A DNA stretch of 51,943 nucleotides from Saccoglossus kowalevskii. Taxonomy: Eukaryota > Hemichordata > Enteropneusta > Harrimaniidae. The stretch spans positions 292,886 to 344,828 of the forward strand of contig NW_003140815.1 of the NCBI RefSeq assembly GCF_000003605.2, given 5' to 3'. Numbering within the stretch: position 1 is the first letter of the stretch; every line of letters starts with the position of its first letter. Of the stretch, positions 1 through 19,409 are shown one piece after another. The notes beneath the pieces were generated by a model. The model was not told the origin of the DNA, made no database searches, and saw only the letters and a program-made list of their open reading frames with translations. Both the position numbers and the translations under genes were made by a program.

Positions 1-7102
<7,102 letters not shown>

Positions 7103-7335
7103 GTTCAACTGGAGATGGGCGGATGAACACATTGATGGAGCCTTGGATCTGTGCAGATGTGATTTAAAGGTGCGAAGAGAAACCAAGGAACACTCATGAT
7201 CTATGCATTTAAATTGTTGGACCATTTAAAAAAAAAAAAAAATGTAGGTATAATGTGAATGCAAAAACTGACATCCTGAGTGATATACTAGGACTTTGTT
7301 TATTGGTACTAGCATTTAAAATCTGATGTGAAAAG

Positions 7336-7870
7336 CAATCAAAAGCTACCCTGGTTAGCTTAATAGATTTCTGCATTTGTGTGTTTACACGATATGCAAT
7401 CAAAAGCTACCCTGGTTAGCTTAATAGATTTCTGCATTTGTGTGTTTACACGATATGCATTTGAAAGCTAACCTGGCTAGCATATGAAAGCTAACCTGGC
7501 TAGCATATGAAAGCTACCCTGGCTAGCATATGAAAGCGATGACGAGCATTCAATAGCTAGCCTTGTTGGTTTATGGAAAGCTACGATGACGAGCATTCAA
7601 TAGCTAGCCTTGTTGGTTTATGGAAAGCTACGATGACGAGCATTCAATAGCTAGCCTTGTTGGTTTATGGAAAGCTACGATGACGAGCATTCAATAGCTA
7701 GTCTTGTTAGTTTATGGAAAGCTACGATGACTAGCATTTGAAAGCTGCTTGTCGACGCTCAACAGAAAGCTAATGTGGCTAGCCTTCGAAGGTACAAGTT
7801 GACTGGCATTATATAGCTACCCTGGTTAGCATGTGGAAAGCTAATGTGGCTAGTTATGAAGGAAGTTAAT
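7336..7870 (+). repeat. Composite minisatellite built from AAGCTANCCTGGNTAGC units
   Basis: Two exact 61-bp copies (7336-7396 and 7397-7457), then three 23-bp units (CATATGAAAGCTAACCTGGC type), then four 47-bp units (GATGACGAGCATTCAATAGC...) from about 7537, then degenerate copies to about 7870. All share an AAGCTA...GGCTAGC core, so the three arrays look like nested expansions of one ancestral unit. Confidence 0.9.
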
Positions 7871-9632
7871 GTGACTTGTCTCCATATTGAACGTTTGACA
7901 GTTGATTAACCTGCAACCATCTATCACATGTAGAACCATGAGAAAGAAAAATACCCTTTTGAAGGAGCAGTAAAAAAAATTTCAGTTTTAAATAGGACCA
8001 TAGCAATAGATCATTTTCCATGGAAATCTTTTTAATGTAGTATATTATAAGAGTGTTTAATTTATTGTCTGTTACATTTGACAGCAGTAGTGTTTTTTTA
8101 TTCACTTAAAAATGTTAGAGACTTGCTCTTTATACCAATTCTTTCGAATTTTACAGTTCTTTTGAACTTGTTACCAAGCAATAAAAATACTACCAGTTGA
8201 AGACGAGAGGAGATTTATTTTGATGCTGAGGGAAGTTGTCAACTTTTTTATGGCTTCCTTTACCTCATTAATATTTTTTTTCTCCATTGCCACCAAATAA
8301 AACTTTTGAACTTCTCCTCTCAGTCAATTCAGATTACCTCCCCTCCCTCCCGCTTTGCAGCTGTACTGATACCTGTCAACACTGCAGGGAAACCACAAGG
8401 CTAAAACAAATATTCACTTTTTAAAGGGGTGACAACAGGGTACTTCTTTGTAATATAAATTGTACAGCCACACTATCACCTTGTGAAAAAAAAAATATTT
8501 AAATGTTAGTGTATGGATGGAGCCACCAAACCTTTTCCCGGTGCCAGTGCATTGTCAGAGCTGTGGCGAACTGGTTTTCATGGACGTCATCGCAACTGTA
8601 TTCAGCAGATTACAAATTGTGTATACATTTGGAATAAATCAAAATACTTTATTGTAACTGATTATCACACCCTCCTTAGTTACCCAGCATTGTAGATTGT
8701 CATTGTGTTCTGACATTGATGGAAACTACAAAGTGAAATGTGATGTTTTTGCCATCTTTCGCTTGTGAAAATATCTCTGAATGTAATAATTTCATAAGAT
8801 TCCTTTTTACATATGTGTTTGTGATTGAGCAGTTGCCATTATCCAGTTCCCACCTAAATAACTTGTGTAAATCGCGCAATGAAAAAAAAAGGGCAGACAA
8901 TTCAAAATGGCGAGAAGGAATAAAGATGTGCACTGAAAACCAGTATTATAAAAAATAAAAAAAATTACTATTGACACAAAATGGTCAGAAAGCTTTATAA
9001 AATGACAAATTTCAGTTCATGCTTATTTCTGCAATCTTTCACCTCCATGATATTGAATAGTTCATCCTTTAATGCAGGCAGATCTATTGTATACCAGTAA
9101 TTCTGTACTGTAAAAAGTGAACTGTATGTACCTACTCTATTCTTTCATTGCCACTACAACTGATGAGCAGTAAGGTACATTGGCTTCAGACTAACTATTG
9201 GGGTGGGGCATTAAAAATTGCTCATTTATAAAGCAAATTGATAAAATATTCAGTGACAAAACTAATGACTAGCATTGTGTGATCAGTACAGCTACTGGGT
9301 TACACAACAACCCCCCCCCCCTCCCAGTAGTGTTGTATGTGGCGGCAATTTTGAATTGAAAAATACCATGTATTCAAAAGTACAGGAAATGTAGTCTTTC
9401 AAGAAGTTCATCTTGACTGTCAAGTTTCTGCAGCTGCTCCTTGTACCAAATTTGTCGGAGAATGGATTTGAAAGGATTGTATTTTATAGTATCCTCTCTG
9501 GAGTTGTGTGATTTATTAGCTTTATATATAAGCAGTGTCCTTGTACAGTTCATTCCTGTCTTTTCTTGTTGTCCTTAAGTAGACCTAACTAGAAAAAAAA
9601 CAAATTGTACATTACTGGGATTGTTTCAATCA

Positions 9633-9652
9633 CAGTCCCTCTAGAGGGACTG
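9633..9652. repeat. 20-bp perfect palindrome between short direct repeats
   Basis: CAGTCCCTCTAGAGGGACTG is its own reverse complement and is flanked by TGTTTCAAT at 9622-9630 and 9651-9659. In RNA it could only fold with a minimal loop, so a DNA-level or dimer role is as likely as a hairpin. Confidence 0.8.
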
Positions 9653-11270
9653 TTTCAATATTCAACAGTATTACTCCCCATTTGATATATTAGATGTATT
9701 TTAAGAACCAAAAAAAAAAATTGCACTTTTTTCTAGATCTGACAATTCACATCAAAAAACTATATGTAACATTATTGTTGGAGTCTGCTGTAGTTTTGTT
9801 TTTAAAAAATGTTTAAAAATTATGCTTGTTTTATGTATGTTCTTTGGAGATTCAGACTTGCTTTCTGCAAGTTCAATGTGTACAAACCTAAATGATGATT
9901 GGACCGAATAGCTGACTGAGAACATATTCTGTAGATAATATTAGTGGGCTCAATGTCTTTCACAAGTCATTTACACAATAAGATTGTATGTTGGAGGACT
10001 ATAATTTTTTCTTAAAGCTTACAGCGTTTGTACGTCAAGTTTGATATGGGTCCCATACGATTGTATACAACATATAAAAGAAGTGTTTATTGACTAGTAA
10101 TTGAAAAATCCTGAATCAATGTTTTCACGAGTTATTGAGGGTTTTCTCTGCAGCAGAAAAAAAAATTGTATGGGTACAAAATCATCCTTTGACTTGAGTC
10201 ATTTCAGTCTGGCAGTTTATTTGCAGTTTGTCTCACTGAACTTGTGAAAGGCAAGTCTGGGTTTTTGAACTAATTTTCAATATTGTACAGTGTAATGTTT
10301 TCTTTAAAACTAATCTATTTCTTACCAAAAAAAAATAAAAATCTTGTAGGAAGTTTTTTTTTTTCAGAATAAACAAAGAAAAAAAAGTTTTTCTCTGAAA
10401 AGAAAAAAAACAAAACAAAACAAAAAACTTCTGACATTGACTTGTAATATTTTTTTTTCTAAATTGTCTGTACAATTTAGTTTTGTACATTAATAGTAAT
10501 AATTTTAGGGGTTGTTTTGTGTGAAGCTTACTCTCGTTTGAAAAAAAAAATGAAATATTTTGTGGCAGATTCAAGTGGCGGGTTTAAATAAAAAATAGTT
10601 TTTAGAAAATTTCATACTTTTTTAAATTGGAAATTGTTTGCACCTTTCAGTGTGCAATTTTTGTTTTCAGGAATGCCTTTTTTTAAAATTATCTGTATGG
10701 CCAGTGATTAGAAAAACCACCTGCCACTACATATGTGCACAACTTGCAGCAATGTACACGACTATATGAAGAACCAATCAAATGCATGCTTGCAAATCTT
10801 ACCAAAAAAAAAAGTGCATCATTGTTTATAAGGCTCTTCCTGATTGGTCATTGTTTTGATCACATAACCTATCGACATGATCAAGAGGCGAGACAATTGT
10901 TAGGTATTACAAAAGTACAAGGTATTGATGCAGTTCCACTCCCCCCCCCCTTGTTTTTTTTTTAAGAAAAAAAAAATAGTTTTGCAGCTGAGTGGGTAAT
11001 AGCTAATTTGCATGTGACATGACCCCACTATTTGCAATAATCTTGTAGCTTTATATCACATTTTGCTCATTTGCATATTGGTACACTATGCAATATTCCT
11101 AATGCTTTGTATGAAACCATGGCAACAGCAGCATGACAATATTTTGATACCATACTTGGGACAGCAAATTTATTTGCTCATTAAATATATTTCTGCGTGT
11201 TGATTTCAATTAAACGTTTTTTTTTGGTCTGTAATTTATGAATACTGGATGTGTTATCTTCATGTTGTAG

Positions 11271-11276
11271 AATAAA
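11271..11276 (+). promoter_or_regulatory. Candidate distal poly(A) signal of SERCA
   Basis: AATAAA followed 25-60 nt later by a GT-rich stretch (GTAGTTGAAATTGTTGTTG). It is about 4.2 kb after the stop of the short isoform; SERCA mRNAs with long UTRs are plausible but not shown here. Confidence 0.35.
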
Positions 11277-12232
11277 GGTCTTCTTTGTATAAAAGCCTCA
11301 ATAATGTAGTTGAAATTGTTGTTGAAACTGCTGCCCTCACCGGCAGAATGTGTGAATGCTTTCTGAATGTATTTTGGTAAGGTAGAAGTGTCTGAAATCT
11401 ACCGGTGCTGCTGTAAGACTGTTTTTTGGGTTATAACTTTCATGATTTGGCAACAAGCTGCAGTTTAATATACCCGTACTATATTTGCTCTACAAGAAGC
11501 AGATCTACAATAGAAGCGTGCGTAAAACTTTAACTGCATTTATGTACTTACTGTAATTCTAAAATGTAAATTATTTTGGCCATAAACAAACCTGATATTT
11601 AAATTGGCACGTGTGCTAAAGTGAAAGTGTGTTTACCATTAGATCAGAGGTCAAAATATTGAATTTAAATGAGTGAAAAATATTAGAGGCTGTGTGACCA
11701 CTGGTCTTGTGGTTTGCGAATTGGTAATTTTTTTTTATCGAGAATTGACACTTGGGCTTATTAGCCAATAAAAGAATCCCTGGGTACCCCTTGTGAAATG
11801 TACCAGTCCCCTCCATTTGAACATTGAGGGGGATGAGTGGTATAAGATAAACGAATCTCAAAATCCCAGCAATCAGTTTACGTCTTATTGCTTGTGCCAG
11901 GTTGTAGCAGACAGCCAGGTACATTGTAAGTATGGCTCTTCAACAGAAGTGAATTCTTTCATGATGCATTACCAGGTACCTACGCTTCACATTAAATGAC
12001 TCTCTCATAGATGTACATTTTTTTTGTGTTGCCTGGAAAGGAAATGTATAGGATTTTGAAATAATCGCGCATGTCATTGGAGTTGACAGTTCTCAATTTA
12101 CTTAACAAATCCTAATGTGATTATGTTGACATTCATCTGTATAAAATCTCGTCAAAGCTTGATTTTCATTTCAAATATTACAAATTTAGAGAAATTAGTT
12201 GTTAAATTGCATGTAATTTGTAGCCATTTTGA

Positions 12233-12376
12233 TTAAAGCGAGAGAGTAGTCACCTGCGCATGCGTCAGATGGCTATAGCATTTCATTGCATCTACCCATG
12301 AGCCTTTGTGTTTTTAGCATGAGTTGTCGTTGCTTGGGACTTTATGCATGTGCAGGTGACGACCCTCCCGCTTTAA
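12233..12376. mobile_element. TTAA-bounded MITE, family A, copy 1
   Basis: Begins TTAAAGCGAGAGAGTAGTCA and ends GGTGACGACCCTCCCGCTTTAA (last 6 bases CTTTAA). Terminal inverted repeats of about 25 bp contain CACCTGCGCATGCG on the left and TGCATGTGCAGGTGACGACC on the right. The second copy is at 29257-29402. TTAA at both ends suggests TTAA target duplication, as in piggyBac-like elements; no transposase is present. Confidence 0.8.
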
Positions 12377-15300
12377 GATAGTGTTGGCGTTGACATAAAA
12401 TAACTTTCTTTGGTAAAGTATCATGTACATATTAAAATTGATATGTAGAAATCCTATAATTACATTTCAAAATTACATTTGAACTTTGATCCTCAAAATG
12501 GAGAATAAGGTACTGATTTAACATTGCCATAAAACGCCAACCTTTCCAAAGATGTTTTGTACGATTAGGCCCAAGTCGTTGGTCATGAAACCAATCTTGT
12601 GTGAATGTGAAAAGTTTCAAGGTAACTGTTTCACTGGCAAATCTGAATTTAAAATTCAGTGAATTTCCCAAATGTCATTTTCATAATACACTTTACAGTA
12701 TGGTAGGAAATAACCAATTATGTATGTACATGTACAAACAGTATGCAGAAAGCAACGAGATAGATCTATAGCTCTGACAGATCTGTGCCATTTGGATGAT
12801 GATCTGTGCTAACGTTTTGCAGTTTTTCTCAAAGTCCTTGTTTTGGACAGACTATTAATTGTCCATTTGTCTTTCTGGTTTGTAGCCATTTGTTGATCAT
12901 GTTTAGACCAGTCACATTCTAAATTAACACTTAGTATGGTGTGTATTGCTGTCATGATTTGAGGCTATGATGCAAGTTCAGTTATTTGCATAATGATATT
13001 GATACATTGTTTGCCAAGCAGTTGAATAAATAAATATCTTAGCTACAAGTGCTCCTCTCCTACAGTGTATGCATGATTCTCTTCCTGAATTTAGTGACTA
13101 ATATTCACTTTGTTCACTCAGTTCTCAGTTTACAATTGGGTTGCAGGTGCAAATATTTTTTTTTTTTTTTTTGAGATTTAAACTAAAATGGCCAAATGGA
13201 GGCCATTTAGTTTTTATTCATGCCAATGTCTCTCTTGTATATCGCCTGATTCAGTTGAAAGTTTCCACATTATGTACTATGGTCATTGGTAATATCATAG
13301 GTTGTGAATGCACGCATGTCATTTTAACAACTATTTCGACTATGTACTGGATTGTGGTTGCACATAAAATTTTTCTATGCTCAGCCCATTACAGTACATT
13401 GCCAGCAAAGACTTGTTAAAGCACTTTTTATCCAAATGTACACTTGGGTTGGCATCAGCCTGCAAAATTTCATAGTTTGCGATCTGAACTATAAGCAATG
13501 CATTTTGTCTGTTTGGCCCAAAATTGAACTTGGTGAAAATGACAGAAAATGTTATCAATTTTTCATGCAGAATTTTTTTCTTAAAAACCCATCTCTTCGT
13601 GTGCATATCATTTTCACAACCACACCCATCTCAGCACTCCACCTCAAAAATAAATTTGGCACACACACACAAAATATAGGAATCTCAGATATTTATATTG
13701 TTGTTTTTCAACCATAGTCTACAAAGTACAATGTAAAGCTGCAAAACACTGAGTAAAATATTGATCTATGAAGAACTCCTGTTTACAATGGAAACTAACA
13801 GACTTCACACGACTATGTACAATTAAATGCCTGAAAAACTTCAGAAAAACCTAGCCAAGTTGTACAATTTCTTTTTTTCAATATTTAAGCATTTTTACCT
13901 TGCCCGTAATAATGTGATGAGGTATAGGGGTTGCCATAATTGACATCGTTATCCGGTGGCCAGGATGACTTAAGACATTTTTTTTTCAAAAAATCGGTTA
14001 AATTTGTTTGTATAATTACAGAATGTAACTATCATGTCTGTCAGTGAGTGCAAACATGAAACCAACAATTGTGTAATTGGATACTGATGAAATCTGTTTC
14101 AGCTTACCTTGAAATTTCAATTAAATTAAAGAAAACATGCCAAGAATAAGGGAAAATAATAATGTTGTTTTTCTATGGGAGGAATGAGTTAGCAATTATT
14201 TTTTCTGATCACTGTCTTTTGTTCTGTGAAAAATCACTTTTTATATAAAAACAATACAAAGTAATACAAGTTGGACTGGAAGATTATTTGTTTTCAAATT
14301 TTCTCAAACTAAGTGATATAGTTTTAAATGTAACCATCTTGCAACTTTGACTATCCTTGAAAGGATATCTTTGAACTAATTAGATCCCGTAATTTTACAC
14401 TCTCAAAGATTTGTTACATAAACAGGTACTGATCAGGTACATTGTATACAATGTTTGTTTACTTGAAATTTGAACACTCATTGCACGACAATCACAGCCC
14501 TTTAATAGTTCAAAAAATGCATCAAAATTCAACAATTTCTGCCATTCTTGAACAGGATCTTTGTCGTGTATGGACGGATTGAATCAAACATTGTGGATTT
14601 TGAAACAAGTCTCATGTTTGGTAGACAGGATTAAAAATGGCCGACCAGAAGCCATTTTGTTGTCTGCAATTTAGTGATCACATTTCAGCCACAGTATCAG
14701 TTTTAAAGTTGTTTCTCTCCTAGTTCAATTGCAATTACGGGCAAGGTTGCTTTTGAAGCTAAAAATAATCCCATCCAGTCCAAAAAAAAAAAAGGATGCA
14801 AGTATTGAATCATCATGAACTAACGGACAGTGGACATATTTTTTTTTTATAAAAAAAAATGATAAGCAACATATATCATGAAAAGATTGCAAAACATCTC
14901 AAAATATTTTGTTAACAATGTTTATAGGTGTATGAAGATAAGTTGGAAGAATTTTGTGCCACTTTTCACAGACTGCACTGTTGGCTATTTTGTTTCTCAA
15001 AAAAAAATAATGTTTCATGTCAGTCATCTTTTCAAAAATGTATGTTGCGGTCCATAGTTTGACATGATATCAGACACGGGACAATTGTTTATCAATAAAA
15101 CGTGTCTCCACTTCTTTCTGCATTTAGAAAATCAAATTTATTTTTCAAACCTGCATTACAAATATGACTGTATGGTTTGTTTGTTCATCCCACCAATAAT
15201 AAGACATAAACTGATTTTTTAGTTGTGGCCACATCTTTATCATGTGACCACAAATTCCTGTTTTGATTGGTTGCATCATGATAGTTAAAACAGCACAAAT

Positions 15301-16339
15301 CATCAGAGCAATAAAAACTACAAACTCAACACTACATTGTTTTTATTAAAACTCTATAAAATGTAACTGTGAAAAAATGTCAAAACTTTCTTTTTCAGTA
15401 TTATTGAGCTCAGTTTTAGATTTATACCACTGCGACTACACCCTCCCCATACATGGAAAACAACGACAAACATATATGTACTTGAACTTTGACCCAAACA
15501 TCTACATGAAACTCTAGGTATTGCATAATTTATATTGAATATTTTTTTTTGATAAAAATTATGGCTTAATTTTATTTCTCAAATCAATAACGTTCATCTT
15601 ATTTCAGTCTCTATTGCACACTTCAAATGTTGCACTGATTTTTTTTTTTCAGAATCAGCATGCTAGAAACATTTCACTTCACTCAGTATGGCTGTGAACA
15701 TCTTTGTAAAATATACACTGCCTGCAATAGACTATGAGGGAGGGCAACTATTTTTGATTTCATTGAAAAAAAAAAGTGCTGTAGTATAAGTGCAATCATA
15801 AAGAAAGTCAACAATAACACTCTCCTGTTCTTGGATACAAATATTTACACTCAAGCTACATTAAACAGCAGCTCATTTGTCGGAGTTCTGTCGTTGCCAT
15901 GGTGATCTCACATATAGGCTTCCAAAACACCTCTACTTTGAATTCTTGCAGAGCAGTGACTTCTTGCTAAGCTGTTTTATCAGGCGTCAAGGAAAAACAT
16001 TTTAGTAAACTGCCCAGGGATGACAACATGGGACTTTAAAGTTTACAGATACTGTGATGCTTTGTCTCTTTCCTGAAATATTACAATTTGTTTTTGATAC
16101 GCAATCTTGCGATGAAGCGCTTCTGTGCCTTAAAAAGTATGTGTACGGCTGAAAGCATTGTTATTCAAATTGACAACTGTTTGGTTGTGTAGCATCAAGA
16201 ATAAAGTCAAATTTCCTAAATATATAACCTTCACCAATGGACGACTACAGATCAAAACAATGTCAGCATTCTTGACAGCCTTTACGTCACGAATTTACCT
16301 CGGTACACAATAGAAGCACTTCATCACTAGATAGAATTC

Positions 16340-16440
16340 CCGGGGCGGACATCCGGGCATTTTCACCACCTGGCAACCCTCTCAGTGAAAACAAAAGCCG
16401 AAACTCCCAAAAAACAAAACTCTCAGAAAACGGTAGTTTA
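16340..16440. repeat. Dispersed repeat containing GCGGACATCCGGGCATTTTC
   Basis: Shares GCGGACATCYGGGYRTTTTC, a CTGRCAACC block and TGAAAACA with 43531-43608. Ends of the element were not found. Confidence 0.55.
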
Positions 16441-19331
16441 GGATGGTTGTTGAGAGTCCCCTGAACAGTGTAACAAGATCACCCCCGCATGTGAAACGTA
16501 TATAAATTTTGTTGTTCGGGATTACTTATAGGTTATTTTCTCGCATGTATTTTCACCGGCTCTTCGACCGGCATTCCACAGCAGCTCGTGCAGAGCCCAT
16601 AGAAATACATCGGACAGTGGTGCGCGTCTTGGCAACGTGGAACATCTTGTGACATAGCTCCGCTCCCGAGGATAGGATAATTGAAAATCGCTTACTTTGA
16701 AAGCATATAAATAAAGTGTGCCCTCACAGTTGACATACATAACTCAAATGATAAAACAATAGTTTTTCGTTTAAATAAAGTCTACCTTCTGGTGATTACA
16801 GAAAAAATGTGACTTTAATTAATTTTCTTACATTTCAGTTCAAACCAATCCTCCAAACAGTTTTTACCATCAAAATAACAATCACGGAAAATACTTCAAA
16901 GGTGTACTGTCTCCATCAAAATCTGCTACTCGGATATACTGGTATATATATATATATATATAAAAAAAATCACATTTAAAAAGAAAGAATATTTGGCCAT
17001 TACTTATTTTGCAATGCATGCTGGATACTTCTATTATACCGCATAGCGCATGTACGGCATGCAAATATTCCCTTAGACCAAATATGGGAGATATAGATAT
17101 TAAATAGAAACACATTTTACCCAGCATACAACATATTACTATGTACATTAAAATGACTGACAGAATATTCGACAAAAAGTGTAATCAGAGTCAAACTTTT
17201 TCTTAAAAAGCCAGAGAAATGACAGACTGTAATAGCAAACATACAAGGCATTCCCCTTCATATTGGCTTCATAATATGGTTGGGTGGTATGGGTTGGAAT
17301 CGCCATTGAAGGAAAGTCTCGTAAGTTACTTCTGATTCCTTATTTGTGCGTTAAAAATTTGCTGTCCTGCGTCAACTGACGATGCGTCATTTCATTCGTA
17401 TGGGACAGAATAACTTATAGTACTGTTATTCAAGAAGTACACTGTATTATAAAGGATTTGACACATCATAAAAAAATGGAAAAATTGGTACATAAAGAGT
17501 AAAGATTCTTGACTATAGATGTGAAAAAACATTGTAATATGTAATATAATATGTACAATAACCTTATATACTTTCTAAAAGTTAGGAAGCTAGACCCCAC
17601 TTAATATATTGAAAGATACGAGTCCCAAAACGTTATTTTTAATGAGCCAACTCAAATAATTTCCATGGTTACATCCTGTCATGCAACCAAGCAATTCATT
17701 TGATAAAACCGATCTGAATATAGTTTGAAAAAAAAATAATAATCCTGTGGGTGACCAAATTAGTTGTTCAATTATCAGAGAACGCAAATGACCTGAACAT
17801 GGCTACGCTTCCAGTCAGTGTGCTAACGTGTACACTCATCTATGCTAAACTGCCCATAGTCTCTTGATGTAAGCCAATTTTCAACATGCATGAACCAATC
17901 AGCTGTTTTAAGCATAATTTGGAATCCTGTGTCATGTGACAGATTGATTTTTTTGTCTTGCTTCCCAAGATTTTAGAAATATATTTTATTCTTTGACATC
18001 ATGATACGTTTTCAATCTTCTAATACCATACTTCATTAATATCAGAGACAGTACAACTTTAAACAAACACAAGGAGAAAGCTGCGCTAGGATTGGTTGCC
18101 AGACCTAATCACCATGACCAATCACATAAGTCCTTACACCAAATTTCATTGAAATTAGTTTCAGAACTACTTCAACTAACTAAACCTTTCACCACCATTT
18201 TCAGTTTTTGTATTCTTCCACATATAAACTAGTCCTGGTCAAATAAATACTAAACTTAATTGATCAAAATTTGAAATCTTTGTTCTGAAAAATCATAGCC
18301 ATAACATTTCCTGTTTGTTTTGAAATTAAAATAGAATTCAGAAAATATCCAGAAGACCTACATTTTTTACAGGCAACAATATGGCCAGTGAAAGAGTTAA
18401 GAATGCTGCAGTAGTTTTGAATCCAAAGTGCTGCTGTATTGTAAGTAAATGTTGTACCTTGAATCAGGCTCTAACTCGAAGAACTGGAATTTCATTGAAA
18501 CAAATTCCCTTGGATGATGTAGAGGGATTTTGAAAACCCAACTAAATATCCCTTTTTTACAACACCCCTGGTTAAAGGCAGTTCACAACAGTGAAGAAAA
18601 AAACACATAATTTCTGTTTCTCAATTGAACTCAATGTGAAGTTAAATTGTTTCTTTTAAAGCTCATTTGGAAAGCAGTTTTCAAACAGAAAACAACTGCA
18701 CTAACATCTATAACTGCCTTCAACATTCAATAGTCTAGTTTCTATGAAACTGAAATTTATCCTTGGAAGAGAAACTTTGACAAACCAGCCCCGTCATTTA
18801 GATGCTCCACACCCCACATCTCCAGAGTGGAACAACCTCACTCATACAAAAAACTCAGGGACTGCACCAACATGGAACACGCTATGGGGGAGGGAGCACA
18901 GAAGGGAGGATAAAGTACACAGAATAAACGGTTAAGATTGTAAGAGTTGATGACATACACAGCGGTCACTCACATATAGCACATATTTTACTCAAATTAT
19001 TTGTTTTTTTCATATACAAGACTTTACAGTTTGAATGTTATGTAAAATTATTGCATCTTAACCCATAAATTCTTTCAAAAGAGGAGAGCAGCTGGGTATA
19101 TATGATATATATATCTACCCAGAATTACTTTACAAATAAGTAAGTAAATAAATTAATTAAAACAAACATACAACAAAAATTAACAAGACAATGTAGTTAC
19201 AGCATGCTTGTCTTCAACTGTCTGTTGTTATGAACACACATACTGTCGGAAGGAGGGGGGATGCGTCAAAGGGATGGGAGAGGAAAGAGAACAGAGATGA
19301 AGGGAAGAATGGAGGGTTGAGAAAGTAAGCT

Positions 19332-19409
19332 TCAACCGAAGACGCCACCAAAGGTCGCAGCAATCACCACCCCGAGAATAACACAGCAGATTAGAATGAT
19401 AATTTTCTT
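19332..19409 (-). CDS. STX1: Syntaxin-1 alternative last exon, membrane anchor variant 2 (canonical)
   Basis: Acceptor GAACTCTGTAG, phase 0. Encodes 25 residues, [20 protein letters not shown] then GGVFG, and stops at TGA. This closely follows the vertebrate syntaxin-1 anchor (KKIMIIICCVxLG....GG). It lies 8 kb beyond the other last exon; using it requires skipping 27355-27438. Confidence 0.93.
   Translation of the reverse strand, partial: KKIIILICCVILGVVIAATFGGVFG

Larger units (their letters stand above)
7103..11330 (+). other. SERCA: Probable 3' UTR of the short SERCA isoform
   Basis: No gene recognised on either strand. T- and A-rich with many homopolymers. Contains a composite minisatellite at 7336-7870 and a 20-bp perfect palindrome at 9633-9652. 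AATAAA occurs at 8296 and 11271, among others; the second, followed by GTAGTTGAAATTGTTGTTG, is a good distal end. Confidence 0.5.
11331..19331. other. Intergenic sequence and syntaxin 3' UTR
   Basis: No gene recognised on either strand. On the - strand, AATAAA boxes at 17985-17990 and further left could end the syntaxin transcript that stops at 19332, but I cannot tell which is used. It holds a TTAA-bounded MITE at 12233-12376, ATGGCC/GGCCAT palindromic patches near 13190 and 14640, a TA microsatellite at about 16943-16962 and a somewhat GC-richer patch around 16340-16680 that includes a dispersed repeat. Confidence 0.6.

Noticed and set aside
8513-8695. Short + strand reading frame with a less AT-rich start (MDGATKPFPGASALSEL)
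   Set aside because: No homology recognised, no splice sites that would make it an exon, and it lies in the presumed 3' UTR.
10233-10574. 113-codon - strand reading frame rich in Phe and Lys
   Set aside because: Generated by A/T homopolymers in the probable SERCA 3' UTR.
16522-16740. 72-codon - strand reading frame in a locally GC-richer patch
   Set aside because: Adjacent to a dispersed repeat, no recognised domain; a CpG-rich promoter is possible but unsupported.
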